The notes: a model not told the origin generated them from the letters alone. A DNA stretch of 64,000 nucleotides from CAWIXB01 sp963839955 (GCA_963839955.1 CAWIXB010000001.1:2542001-2606000); one strand, 5' to 3'; positions 51,819-61,228 are shown, counted from the first letter of the stretch. A program made the numbers and translations.

Positions 51819-53820
51819 GTGGAGTACGCCAGGATTTTCGCGTGCATGGCGCTGGCCATCATCGTTGCGCGACTGATGGGTCACGTCTTCCGGAGATTTG
51901 GCCAACCACCCGTCGTAGGCGAAATCGTCGGCGGGCTGCTTCTGGGAAAGACACTGCTCGGCGACGCAGGCACCGATTTCCTCTTCCCCGAAGAGATCCG
52001 GCCCTACCTGCAGGTCCTGGCGGCCGTCGGCCTGGTGCTCTTCATGTTCGTCGTCGGGCTCGAGCTCGACCTAGGGGTCGTCCGCAAGAGGCAGCGAACG
52101 GCGATCACCGTGTCAGTCTCGTCGATCGCGTTGCCCTTCCTCCTGGGATCGCTGCTCGCCCTCTACCTCTACAGCCGCCATCCACCGCCCGATGAAGACC
52201 GCACACAGCTCGCGTTCGTCATGTTCATCGGCGCGGCGATGTCGATCACGGCCTTCCCGGTGCTGGCGCGCATCCTGACCGACAGAGGCATGCTACGGAC
52301 CCCGGTCGGCGGCCTGGCGATGGCAAGTGCTGCGGTCGACGACATCATCGCGTGGTCGATGCTCGCCGTGGTGATCGCAGCCGCCGGCTCGCCTGAAGAC
52401 CTCGCGCGCGTCTGGCTTGCCGTCCCCTACGTCGCCGTGATGTTCCTCGTCGTCCGGCCTCAGCTACGTCGCCTAACAGCCTGGTACACGCGTGTCGGGC
52501 GGCTCACGCCCGACATTCTTGCGGTGCTGCTTGTCGGACTGCTTGCCTCCGCGTACGCCACCGAGTGGCTGCGAATCCACTACGTGTTCGGCGCGTTTCT
52601 GTTCGGCGCCGTTATTCCACGAGAAGCCGCGGCACAGATGTTCCACGAGATTCTCGAGCGGCTCGAGCAGGTCAGCGTAGTACTGCTGCTGCCGGTCTTC
52701 TTCGTCGTCACCGGTGTCGGCGTGGACCTGTCGGCCATCGGTGGGCAGGGGGTTCTCGAACTGCTGCTCGTCATGCTCGTCGCCGTCTCCGGCAAGTTCT
52801 TCGGTGCCTACTTCGGCGCACGTAGCCAGGGCGTCCATCACCACCGGGCCGCGGCGCTCGCCACCTTGATGAACACCAGAGGACTGACCGAGCTGGTCAT
52901 CCTCAACGTGGGTCGGGAGAAGGGAATTCTCGACGACAGGTTGTTCTCGATCATGGTCGCGATGGCCGTGCTCACGACCGTCATGACGGGTCCCTTGCTC
53001 CGTCTCGTCTACTCCGATCGACGGGTAGCCCGCGACATCGCAGAGGCGGAACGAGAAGCGCTGGGCACGGGCGCGGCCTACACGGCGCTCGCGGTCCTGG
53101 ACGAACTGGAGGACGCGGACCGCGTCGTCACGGTTGCGGGCGATCTGGCAGCGAGCGCATGGGACTCCCAGGTCGTACTGCTGCGCGTCGTTGCCTTCTC
53201 CTCACCTGCACTCGAGCTCGGTAGCGGCCTGTCGGGTGAACTCGCCGAACTGGCCGGGTCCGCTGAGACATTGGAAGCGCTCAGGCGGCGCCTGGAGTCG
53301 CGTGATGTCCGATGCACTGTTGTCACCCGGTTCAGCGCGGATGTTCCCGGCGAGATCGTGTCCGCCGCGAACATCGCGAATGCTGACGTCCTCGTCCTCG
53401 GCCAGACCGGCGACGTCCACGATCATGTCGCCCTCGACTTCCCTGGTCAGATCGTGGTCGTGCCGGGGGAGCCCGGCGCGGACGGAAGCGTTTTGCTGAT
53501 CCCGTTCGGCCGGCATGGACGGAGACGCGGCCATCGAGGCTGCCGTGCGGCTTGCGCTCGGCCGCGGCACGCATCTCACGGTTGCGGTCGATGAAGGCCG
53601 CGGTAACGCGAGGCGCGCGGCTGGCCTCGTGGCGCGCGTCGAGAGCCTTGGGCTCCCCGCGCGGACAACGAGCGACGAAGGCGAGGTCGCCGTCAGGGTT
53701 GCCGCGACCGGATCTGGGGTGGACCTGCCGACGATCTTGGTCAGGGCACAGCTCGACCGTGAGCCGGTTGACTTGGCTGTGCTGTTCGAGGAGAGCCGCG
53801 CTTCCGTCGCCAGCGCGTAG
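51819..53820 (+). CDS. Cation/proton antiporter (CPA2/KefB-like) with apparent frameshift
   Basis: The first frame (GTG at 51819 to about 53510) encodes a Na_H_Exchanger domain of 12-13 helices (PPVVGEIVGGLLLGKTLLG, AAVDDIIAWSML, FGAFLFGAVIPREA, LMNTRGLTELVILNVG) and a cytosolic USP-like segment. Near 53510 it slips: continued in frame it ends in 28 Arg-rich residues at 53594, whereas the +1 frame from 53515 (MDGDAAIEAAVRLALGRG) completes the domain to 53820. Dropping one base in ggccggc (53508-53514) joins them as about 665 residues. This is either a real mutation or a sequence error. Confidence 0.85.
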
Positions 53821-53845
53821 ACCTGCCCGCCCTAGATCTGCCGGC

Positions 53846-55030
53846 CTATATCTGATTGTGAGCGTCGAATACCAGCGTGCGACTGCCCATGACGATCCGC
53901 GTCCCTGGCGAGATCTTCACCGCCTGGTGACGTGGCAGGGCAGTCGAGCTGGAGGCGTTCGGCGCCGTGATGTAGGTGCCGTTCGAGGAGCCGAGGTCCG
54001 TCAGCTGCACGTCCCAGCCGACGATCGAGAGCAACGCGTGCGTCCGGCTCACGGTGCCTTCGACATCCGTCAGGACGAGTGGCCTCGCCTCGGCCCCGTG
54101 AACACGCGGATCGCCTTCCGGCTCACGACCGATGACGTAGTGGTCGTCGACGCTGAAGGTCGACCCGTCGTCGAGCACGAGCACGCCGAGCGGAGGCCGG
54201 ACGCCGTCGACCAGTTGGTGGGTCTGCTGGACCATGGAGATGCCGCACACGCCGCAGAACGCGGCACCCGGGTCGTTGAAGTGTCCGCGTTTACAGATGA
54301 TGCCTTTGACGAGGACGCGGGCGGGATCATGCGGTTCTTCGTCCTGAGCCTCGATGGGCGCCCGTGCGGGCGTGGCACCCGCGTCAGCCCCGTTGACGGC
54401 AGTGATGTCGGCGCCTACATCCATCAGGAGCACGGACTCGAACTCCGGGACCGGCCGCGGCTCTGCAGGGGCCGGTTGGACAGAGGAATCGACCGTTGCC
54501 TCCACCGCGCCGGGTGACTCGTCGGCGGGTGCGCCGGAGCGTGCCCAACGGGCAACGAGCCCGCCACCTCGTACGACGCCCGCGCGAAGATTGAGCCAAG
54601 GATCAAGCGGCGCCTCCTCCTGCTGCCCGCACGAGAGGGCGACTTCCTCGACCGGCCAGGCAATGAGACGGTCCACCCATGCTGCGGATTCGCTGCCGAA
54701 CAGCCTGGTCGTCGCTCCGATCGAGGTGATCGCGGCGTCCGCGTCGCCGTGCAGCAGTACGGCCAGCCCCTGCTGCGACGGCACTGCCAGTGCGAACGAA
54801 GGCACGCCATCGGGCTCGGCGAGGCTCAGCCAGCCGGCGAGCTGGCGCACGAGCCGGCGGCCGTCGCCGGCCGCGCTGCACTCGTCGAGCAGATGCTGCA
54901 GTCCGAGGGTCTGCTCGCCTGTCGCGATCGCGACGAGAAGCACGTGGCCGAACCTGGCCACAATGCCCGGCCCCGGAACGGGACGGGCAACGATCTCGTC
55001 CTCATGGGGTGCTCGCTGTGCGTGCGTCAT
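53846..55030 (-). CDS. FHA-domain protein with zinc-ribbon-like segment
   Basis: The 394-residue soluble protein ends in a clear FHA domain (about 285-390: VIGREPEGDP, VSRTHALLSI, GSSNGTYI), a phosphothreonine reader. Before it is a Cys4-like KGIICKRGHFNDPGAAFCGVCG ribbon (about 250-270). The N-terminal ~200 residues are unrecognised. ATG at 55030 has GAGGAG six bases upstream. It lies nine bases after the small membrane-protein gene, last of the oxidoreductase run, and could read kinase signals from the gene upstream. Confidence 0.88.
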   Translation of the reverse strand: MTHAQRAPHEDEIVARPVPGPGIVARFGHVLLVAIATGEQTLGLQHLLDECSAAGDGRRLVRQLAGWLSLAEPDGVPSFALAVPSQQGLAVLLHGDADAAITSIGATTRLFGSESAAWVDRLIAWPVEEVALSCGQQEEAPLDPWLNLRAGVVRGGGLVARWARSGAPADESPGAVEATVDSSVQPAPAEPRPVPEFESVLLMDVGADITAVNGADAGATPARAPIEAQDEEPHDPARVLVKGIICKRGHFNDPGAAFCGVCGISMVQQTHQLVDGVRPPLGVLVLDDGSTFSVDDHYVIGREPEGDPRVHGAEARPLVLTDVEGTVSRTHALLSIVGWDVQLTDLGSSNGTYITAPNASSSTALPRHQAVKISPGTRIVMGSRTLVFDAHNQI

Positions 55031-55039
55031 CAAGACTCC

Positions 55040-55474
55040 TCAGACCAGCCGTCCGCCACGGAACCGCCAGTGCACGAATGGAACTCGCATCGGCCCGTTG
55101 ACCATCAACCACACGACGACCCACGTGGAGCAGAAGTGCAGGGCGAAGGTGGACCCGGCCAGAGGCTCGAGTCCCGGCACCCAACCATTGGTCACCAGAG
55201 TCCAGAGCAGGAGACCTTCGTTGACAGCAGTGACAAGCCCGAACAGGGTGGGCCAGTCCTTCTCCCAGCGGAACTGCTGGGCGAAGTGGTAGACGAGCTC
55301 CCAAGCCAGGCCGAGGACCGCCAGCGCAACCAGCACCCGGAAGGTCTGGCTGTAGGCGTCCCCGCTGAGTGTGGCACCGGGTAACGCCGGCGTGATCAAT
55401 ATCGTCCACAGACCACCGAACACCAGCACAGCGAAGATCCGCGTCTGGAGACGACCTGACAACGTGGGAAGCAT
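55040..55474 (-). CDS. Four-helix membrane protein, unknown
   Basis: I do not recognise this 144-residue protein. Four hydrophobic helices are evident (FAVLVFGGLWTILITPAL, FRVLVALAVLGLAWELVY, LFGLVTAVNEGLLLWTL, STWVVVWLMVNGPM). It has charged cytosolic loops and no signal peptide or metal motif. It lies 12 bases after the FAD oxidoreductase gene and nine before the FHA gene, so all three are probably cotranscribed. It may anchor the oxidoreductase or the FHA protein to the membrane. Confidence 0.8.
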   Translation of the reverse strand: MLPTLSGRLQTRIFAVLVFGGLWTILITPALPGATLSGDAYSQTFRVLVALAVLGLAWELVYHFAQQFRWEKDWPTLFGLVTAVNEGLLLWTLVTNGWVPGLEPLAGSTFALHFCSTWVVVWLMVNGPMRVPFVHWRFRGGRLV

Positions 55475-55486
55475 CGTGTCCTCGCT

Positions 55487-56953
55487 TCAGATCTTCTTGT
55501 TCCGGGCCCATTTGAGCCATTGCGACACGGACCTCAGCGGGCGGATGCGACGGCAGAAGCCCCGCCGCGCGAGATCGTCACAGATCTCCTGGGCGGCGAT
55601 CTGCAAGCCGAGGAAGGTGTCGACCCCGGGGAAGTAGCCGCCCAGGGTCGCCGTCCCCGACGCGTAGATGACCCCGTCCCCGCTTGCACTGCCGCGCAGC
55701 TCAAAGGTCCGCTCGACGTCTAGGCGGCCGAGCGGATTTCGTCCCGTACCCGTGTGTTCGAGCAGGTCGGCAAGAAGCCGGTGCTCGCTGATGTCCGCCT
55801 CCAACCCCGTGGCGTCGATGACGAAGTCGGCGGCGAGCTCCAATACGCCGTCCGCCGTACGTACCTTGGTGAGCACCGTGTTGCCGTCGGCCGGCAGCAC
55901 GTCCACCACCTCGCCGACAAACGTCTTGTAGTAGCCACCCGAGCGACCATCGCGCATCTGCCCTTGCCACAGTCGGCGCTTGGGGGTGTTCGTGCCTCCG
56001 AAGACCTTGTAGAGGGCTGCCCGCTCCGTCCCCTCGAGCTTTCGTACGCGATCCTTGAGCTGACCACCCCAGACTGACTTCGGGTAGTTGAAGCCCTGGT
56101 ACGCCCAGCCGTCGCCTCCCGGTCGACGCATCCAGATGTTAGGCCCGTGCGAGCCGGACACATACGTCCGGAACAGGTGCAGCACAGTTGTCTGCGCGCC
56201 GTGCTTCTTGCGATCGTCGAACACGCGTTGGAGGATGCGCGACGCGACGATGCCACCGCCACGCAGCAGCACGACGCCCGGCCCTTGCTGCAGCTTCTCG
56301 TAGACGTGTTCGTGCGGCTCGTACGCGTTCACTACCCGTTGGTAGTCATTGTGATCCGTTCGGTACTTCTGCAGGTCGGGCAGAAACTTCAGGCCGGGAT
56401 AACCAACCGCCACGTGAACGAAGCGACTGCGGAAGGCGACGCGTTTGGTGGCAGAGGAACCGGCGCGCGGCGTGAGCACGCTGAAGTAGCCCCCGCCGTG
56501 GCGACGGCGCACCATGCGGACCTGACCCTGAGCCACCATGGCGTCGTAGCCGATCCGGTCGCGCTCCCGCTGCATGGCGGTGAAGACCTGACCGGCCTTG
56601 GGCGTGTAGTAGTCGGCGAAGATGGGCTCGACCAACACCTGCCACAGCGGCGCAAGGAATCCCCGTAGCGACCGCGCGGCCAATGCCTCGGCAACCGCGT
56701 ACGACGGAAAGCCCCACAGGTTGTCCGGGCGGCTCGCGCTGTCCGACCGCAGCCGCGCCTCAGCGGGAATCTGCGAGACGCGAGTGAGGTATTGATACGT
56801 CTGCCACGGGCGGTCGAGCGTGGTGAGGATCCGGATCTGGTCGGCGGGTACGCCCGCAACACGCAGGTAGTCGACGGTCACGAAGCTGCCGATGCCGCCT
56901 CCGATGCTGACGAAGGGCATGTCGGTGACGGGGATGCCGGCCCGCGCCAGCAT
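55487..56953 (-). CDS. FAD/NAD(P)-binding oxidoreductase, start uncertain
   Basis: The 488-residue protein has an N-terminal dinucleotide fold (FVSIGGGIGSFVTVD at about 14-28), a second GxGxxA-like site (LLRGGGIVASRIL) and VIDATGLEADISEH typical of flavin-dependent monooxygenase-like enzymes. Substrate unknown. The frame stays open upstream of the ATG at 56953 and reads TDELINADIWTDD, which looks native, but no ATG, GTG or TTG occurs before a TAA near 57090. The true start may be an ATT at 57058 or lost. It lies 206 bases after a kinase gene on the same strand. Confidence 0.85.
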   Translation of the reverse strand: MLARAGIPVTDMPFVSIGGGIGSFVTVDYLRVAGVPADQIRILTTLDRPWQTYQYLTRVSQIPAEARLRSDSASRPDNLWGFPSYAVAEALAARSLRGFLAPLWQVLVEPIFADYYTPKAGQVFTAMQRERDRIGYDAMVAQGQVRMVRRRHGGGYFSVLTPRAGSSATKRVAFRSRFVHVAVGYPGLKFLPDLQKYRTDHNDYQRVVNAYEPHEHVYEKLQQGPGVVLLRGGGIVASRILQRVFDDRKKHGAQTTVLHLFRTYVSGSHGPNIWMRRPGGDGWAYQGFNYPKSVWGGQLKDRVRKLEGTERAALYKVFGGTNTPKRRLWQGQMRDGRSGGYYKTFVGEVVDVLPADGNTVLTKVRTADGVLELAADFVIDATGLEADISEHRLLADLLEHTGTGRNPLGRLDVERTFELRGSASGDGVIYASGTATLGGYFPGVDTFLGLQIAAQEICDDLARRGFCRRIRPLRSVSQWLKWARNKKI

Positions 56954-57158
56954 GTCGTCCGTCCAGATGTCGGCGTTGATGAGCTCGTCGGTGAGGTCGC
57001 CGTCACCCGACGGTGCCTCGGCAGATGGTGCCGCGACCGCCCCCGCTCGCCCCGGAATACGGGTCGTTTCCCGCCCAGCCTCGATTAGTCTGCCCCCCGA
57101 TTATTTGCAACCCTAACCGCCACCCTCGTCGCCCGGGCCTGAATGCCCGGAGACTCAC

Positions 57159-58514
57159 TCAGCAGCGGTAGTTGATGGTGGGCGTCCGAGCCTCTCGAGA
57201 CTCGGGAGCAAGCACCCGAAGCACTGCGGGACCGTTGAGTGGCTGTTCCCCGGTGACGGCGAAGCGCAGATCGGCACTCATGGCACGTTGGCCGGCCCGG
57301 GCCTGCAACGTGACCGGCGCGGTGATGCGGCCATCCGGCAGCAGCCACTGCAGTCGGACAGTCCCCGCCTCGCCATTCGTGCGGAGGCGAGCCGAGAACT
57401 CGAAGTCGGCAGCCGGGCAGCGACCCTGCCCGTCAGCCGGCGTCACGGCCGTCGTGATGTTTCCCAGCACCAGCTGCGGTGAATCCGAGGTCATCGCCGC
57501 AGCCGCTACACCGCCCACGATCGCGGCTGCCACCACTGCCACCACGAGCGCGGCGAGGTGGCTGCGCTTGACCCGTCTTGCTCTTGGCCGGGGTTGGTCT
57601 CCAACCGGTGCCGGAACGGGACGCGCCTTGAGCACGGTTCTGTTGGAGGGTCGATTGCCGGGACGTGGCTGCACCGGTGTGTGCCATTGCGTCGCGGGTA
57701 CCGCCTCGAGTCGTTCCACGAGCTCGAGCGGCAACGGTCTCTTGACCGGGTCCTTCTCCAGCCCCGCAAGCAGCGCCCGAGAGGCGGCGGGAGGGAACCC
57801 GGGGACGATGGACTCCGGTGGCGGCGGGTCCTGCGCGAGGTGAGCAGCGATCATCTCGAGCATGCCGAGCCCGTCGAACGGGAGACGGCCGGTGAGCAGC
57901 TCGTAGGCCATGACAGCGAAGCTGTAGGCGTCGGAGCGCTCGTCCGGCTCGTTGTCGAGCAGCTCGGACTCCGGAGGAAAGTACGCGGGGGTCCCGGTCA
58001 CGAGCCCACCGGCCGTGCGAAAGACCGACGGATCCGAGACGATGCGGGCGAGCCCGAAGTCGCCAAGCTTGGCCCGCCAGCTCCGCAGCACGAAGACGTT
58101 GTCCGGCTTGACGTCACGGTGCACCACGCCTTCCGCGGCAGCGGTGTGCAGCGCCTCTGCGACGTCGCGCAGGATCGTCAGCGCGGCAGATGCCGGCAGG
58201 GATCCGCGTTCGATGTGCTCGGACAAGGTGTCGCCGTCGACGTACTCCATGATCAGGGTGGCGTCCGCGCTGTCGCGGCGGAAATCGTAAACGCGCACGA
58301 TGGCTCGGTGGTCGAGTGCTGCCAGCACCCGGGCCTCGCGCCGAAAGCGCTCAAGGGCATCTGCCTCGGCCAACGCGTAAGCGTGGATGCGCTTGATCGC
58401 GACGAGCCGGTTGAGCGACGTCTGCCGCGCAAGGACGACCTCTCCGAATCCACCGGAGCCGAGCACGTGCACGAGCTCATACCCGGCGGGCAACGGACGC
58501 GTCGGCTGGCTCAC
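57159..58514 (-). CDS. Membrane Ser/Thr protein kinase
   Basis: The 451-residue protein has a complete kinase domain (about 12-270): LGSGGFGEVVLA, AIKRI, HRDVKPDN, DFGLA, TPAYFPPES. A basic linker with RVKRSH, one membrane helix (about 320-342) and an external ~110-residue domain with two cysteines (CPAADFEF and the C-terminal Cys) follow. No PASTA repeat is seen. Its external domain shows no recognised family. The FAD oxidoreductase, membrane protein and FHA genes follow on the same strand. Confidence 0.92.
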   Translation of the reverse strand: MSQPTRPLPAGYELVHVLGSGGFGEVVLARQTSLNRLVAIKRIHAYALAEADALERFRREARVLAALDHRAIVRVYDFRRDSADATLIMEYVDGDTLSEHIERGSLPASAALTILRDVAEALHTAAAEGVVHRDVKPDNVFVLRSWRAKLGDFGLARIVSDPSVFRTAGGLVTGTPAYFPPESELLDNEPDERSDAYSFAVMAYELLTGRLPFDGLGMLEMIAAHLAQDPPPPESIVPGFPPAASRALLAGLEKDPVKRPLPLELVERLEAVPATQWHTPVQPRPGNRPSNRTVLKARPVPAPVGDQPRPRARRVKRSHLAALVVAVVAAAIVGGVAAAAMTSDSPQLVLGNITTAVTPADGQGRCPAADFEFSARLRTNGEAGTVRLQWLLPDGRITAPVTLQARAGQRAMSADLRFAVTGEQPLNGPAVLRVLAPESREARTPTINYRC

Positions 58515-58623
58515 CCCGTCAGACTGTCACCAGGGACGGCACTGGCCGTCTCACTCGGGGAAACGGCCCCCCGTTGGGACGGCATCGGTCACGATGGGTG
58601 GTCCCGAGGGGACTCGAAACGGC

Positions 58624-59268
58624 TCAGCCCTCGTTGCCGAGGACCGGCTCGGGCAGGCTGCCCGCGTTGTGCTCGAGCAGCCGCCAGCTGTCGGGCTGCT
58701 CCTCCAGCACCGACCAGGAGCAGTTCGACAACAGGCCCAGCCGGGTCCACAGCTGCGGTGACAGTCCGAGCAACATGCCGATGGCGGCACGCGCCGACCC
58801 GCCATGGGTCACCACCACCAGCGTCGTCGCACCGGCAGGGAGTTCGGCGACGGCGTCGCTCACCGCGAGTGCGACCCGCCGGCCCACCTCGATGCGCCTC
58901 TCGCCACCGCCGGCGGCCACGTCCTCGCCGCGCAGCCACGCATCGAAGTCGCCGGCGTGCTGCGCGCGGATCTCCGGTGTGGTCAGGCCCTGCCACTCAC
59001 CGCTCTGCGCCTCGCGCAACCTCGGGTCCACGTGGACCGGCCGGCCGGTCAACTTGCCGAGGTACTCCGCGGTGGTTGACGCCCGCACCAGGTCCGAGGA
59101 GACGATCGCGCTGGGGCGCAAGGTCGCCAGCCGACCAGCGGCCGACGCGGCCTGCGCGTGCCCGACGTCGTCGAGCTCGACGTCGGCGTGCCCCTGGAAA
59201 CGCCCTTCAACGTTCCACGCGGTCTGCCCGTGCCGCCAGATGACGACACAGGTCGGTGCGGGACTCAG
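58624..59268 (-). CDS. Histidine phosphatase family protein, probable CTG start
   Basis: The 214-residue product has RHGQTAWN (about residues 12-19), SSDLVRASTTAEYL and the second catalytic histidine in VVTHGGSARA, the phosphoglycerate-mutase-like signature. In actinobacteria a gene of this type follows rsfS and is sometimes annotated glucosyl-3-phosphoglycerate phosphatase; the substrate here is not provable. No ATG, GTG or TTG is found in the right place. A CTG at 59268 that overlaps the rsfS stop (CTGA) gives the expected N-terminus. Confidence 0.88.
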   Translation of the reverse strand: MSPAPTCVVIWRHGQTAWNVEGRFQGHADVELDDVGHAQAASAAGRLATLRPSAIVSSDLVRASTTAEYLGKLTGRPVHVDPRLREAQSGEWQGLTTPEIRAQHAGDFDAWLRGEDVAAGGGERRIEVGRRVALAVSDAVAELPAGATTLVVVTHGGSARAAIGMLLGLSPQLWTRLGLLSNCSWSVLEEQPDSWRLLEHNAGSLPEPVLGNEG

Positions 59269-59678
59269 GACGCTGCCCCGGCGGCCTCTCCGCCCTCCCG
59301 GCGCGTGCGGCCCCGGCGTACCTCGTCGGGCAGCTCCACCGGCGGACAGTCCTTCCAGAGCCGTTCGAGCGCGTAGTAGACGCGCTGCTCGGCGTGCTGC
59401 ACGTGCACGATGATGTCGGCGTAGTCGAGCAGTACCCACCGTCCCTCGCGCTCGCCCTCGCGGCGCACCGGCTTGGCGCCGAGCGCCCGCAACCGCTCCT
59501 CGACGGCGTCCACCACGGCCTTGACGTGGCGGTCGTTGGCCGCCGAGCAGAGCACGAAGGCGTCGGTGATGACGAGTTGCTCGCTCACGTCGTAGGCGAG
59601 GATGTCGTCGGCCAGCTTGTCCGCCGCCGCCTCGGCGGCGGCGATCACGAGCTCTCGGGCTCGGGGCGAGATGGTCAC
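59265..59678 (-). CDS. rsfS: Ribosome silencing factor RsfS
   Basis: RsfS binds L14 on the 50S subunit and blocks subunit joining in starvation. The 137-residue product has the conserved core AYDVSEQLVITDAFVLCSA, NDRHVKAVVDAVEE and WVLLDYADIIVHVQHAEQR. I chose GTG at 59678, with GGGAG 12 bases upstream, over an ATG at 59735 that adds 19 poorly conserved residues. It follows the LytR_C gene and overlaps the phosphatase. Confidence 0.95.
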   Translation of the reverse strand: MTISPRARELVIAAAEAAADKLADDILAYDVSEQLVITDAFVLCSAANDRHVKAVVDAVEERLRALGAKPVRREGEREGRWVLLDYADIIVHVQHAEQRVYYALERLWKDCPPVELPDEVRRGRTRREGGEAAGAAS

Positions 59679-59745
59679 AAGAACGGGACTCCCGATCAGA
59701 CGACAGGCCGCCGTGGCGGCGCGGAGGTGCTGCATTGCCAGGATG

Positions 59746-61023
59746 TCACGGAGCGAAGTCCTGTCCCAGGATCACGATGACGTCCGCGACGGTCTGCCCG
59801 CGCGAGGAGACCTCGATCGAGTCCGCCGGCAGGCCGAGAGAGTCGGCCACGCGCCTTCCGGCGTCCTGGCTCTTCTCCTGCCCGTCCTGGATCAGCACGA
59901 CGCTCTTCTCGACGTCGAAGCTGGCCGCGTTGCCGCCGTTGACGAACCGGAACCCGTCTTCGACCAGCTTGCTGCGAGCCTGCTCACCCAGCCCCGGCGT
60001 GCCGACCCCGTTCTCCACGAGCACCCGCACCGTCCTGCCCGACGCCTCCTGCAACGCGCCCGGGAAGCGGTTGCGGAGCAGGTCTGCGGCCTCACCTGCG
60101 GCGATGCCGTAACTCGCCACGCTGCCTCCGGTGTCCAGCTCGTTCACCGGCAGGACATCGAACACCAGCTCGTCGACGGCAGCCGCCCGGCGGACCGACT
60201 CCAGGCGCGTGCCGAGCTCGTCGTCGCGCAGGCTCGACTGCGAGGCGGACCCGAGCCCGGACACCAGCAGGGTCGTCCGGGCGGCGCTGTGGGGCAGCCC
60301 CGCGATCACACCCTGGAGCACCGTGCTGAACCGGGCCAGCCGCGCCTGCTCGGGCTCGCCGTCGGCGAGGTAGGTCGCGTAGGCCGCGGCCTGCTCGCCC
60401 GAGAGCTGCTGGGTCCCCGCCCGGATGATGACCCTGTCGTCGCCCTTGCTGTCGCGGGCGACGACGTCGACGTCGACCGGGGCAGAAATGCCTCCGACCC
60501 CATCGACCAGCTGGGCCAGACCCGCGGTGCTGAGCACCCAGTGGTCCTCGACGTTGACCCCGAGCAGGTCGGTCAGGGCGGAGGACGGCGCCGCCGCGTC
60601 GGGCAGCGTCGACGTCTCGCCGAACGGCGTCGTGCCGGAACCCGCCACGTCGACGAGCAGTCTCGAGGGCACCAGCAGCGCCGATGCCCGTGAGTCGTCC
60701 TCACGCTTGCCGATCCCGACTAGCGCGCTGGCCCCGGCCACCCCGTCGGGAAGCGACACCTGGATCAGCAGGGTTCGTTGCTCGACCGATGAGTTGGGGC
60801 TGGCGGTCGAAGCCTCGTCACCGTCACCGCGCTGCGTCAGGATGATCCAGACGCCGGCGACGACGAGCACGACCGCGAGCACGACGCCGCCCACGCGGAG
60901 AAGCTGGCGATGCAGTGCCTTGCGCTTGGCTTCGCGCGCGGCGGCTCGCTGCCGGCGAGAGATGGCCTGCGCCCTGGTTGGCGTGTCGCGGCGGCTCCGT
61001 ACGACATCGGGACGACCCTGCAC
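59746..61023 (-). CDS. LCP-like membrane protein with LytR C-terminal domain
   Basis: The 425-residue protein from GTG 61023 has a basic cytosolic region (RRQRAAAREAKRKALHRQLL), one membrane helix (about 44-62), a degenerate LytR-CpsA-Psr-like domain (about 80-260: HWVLSTAGLAQLVDGVGGIS) and a LytR_C domain (about 335-425: VRVLVENGVGTPGLGEQARSKL). It lies between nadD and rsfS as usual in actinobacteria. The original start was probably the ATG at 61228, coupled to the nadD stop; a repeat region between 61034 and 61140 now puts that start out of frame. Confidence 0.88.
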   Translation of the reverse strand: MQGRPDVVRSRRDTPTRAQAISRRQRAAAREAKRKALHRQLLRVGGVVLAVVLVVAGVWIILTQRGDGDEASTASPNSSVEQRTLLIQVSLPDGVAGASALVGIGKREDDSRASALLVPSRLLVDVAGSGTTPFGETSTLPDAAAPSSALTDLLGVNVEDHWVLSTAGLAQLVDGVGGISAPVDVDVVARDSKGDDRVIIRAGTQQLSGEQAAAYATYLADGEPEQARLARFSTVLQGVIAGLPHSAARTTLLVSGLGSASQSSLRDDELGTRLESVRRAAAVDELVFDVLPVNELDTGGSVASYGIAAGEAADLLRNRFPGALQEASGRTVRVLVENGVGTPGLGEQARSKLVEDGFRFVNGGNAASFDVEKSVVLIQDGQEKSQDAGRRVADSLGLPADSIEVSSRGQTVADVIVILGQDFAP

Positions 61024-61033
61024 GACCTCGGGC

Positions 61034-61140
61034 GGCGCCTCGCGCGCGCTATCGACGGCCGGCGCCTCGCGCGCGCCATCGACGGCCGCTCCTTGCGCGC
61101 GCCGTCAACGGCTGCTCGCGCGCGCCATCGACGGCCGGCG
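61034..61140 (-). repeat. Degenerate ~27-bp tandem repeat that breaks the LytR_C frame
   Basis: Four units built on gccgtcgatggcgcgcgcga encode AVDGAREAP-like nonapeptides. Successive spacings are 23, 26 and 27 bases, so the frame shifts between units: the first copy is in the frame of the ATG at 61228 and the last two in the frame of the LytR_C protein. Confidence 0.8.
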
Positions 61141-61228
61141 CCTCGATCAGCGGGCCGTCACGCAGCTCCGCGGCCACGTCGACATCGGGCAACCTGTCTG
61201 CCTCGAATCGGCGGTGCTTGCCGCTCAT
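61049..61228 (-). CDS. Short ORF from the original LytR_C start, out of frame with it
   Basis: The ATG at 61228 overlaps the nadD stop (ATGA) and encodes 59 residues (MSGKHRRFEADRLPDVDVAA...), through the first tandem-repeat unit, then shifts into Arg-rich codons and stops at TAG 61051. The first ~38 residues look like the proper N-terminus of the LytR_C protein. It is probably the detached 5' end of that gene rather than a separate gene. Confidence 0.5.
   Translation of the reverse strand: MSGKHRRFEADRLPDVDVAAELRDGPLIEAPAVDGAREQPLTARARSGRRWRARGAGRR

Noticed and set aside
58590..58625. Possible partial tRNA (ggactcga near a small stem)
   Set aside because: Only a T-arm-like string is present; no acceptor, D or anticodon stem can be drawn.
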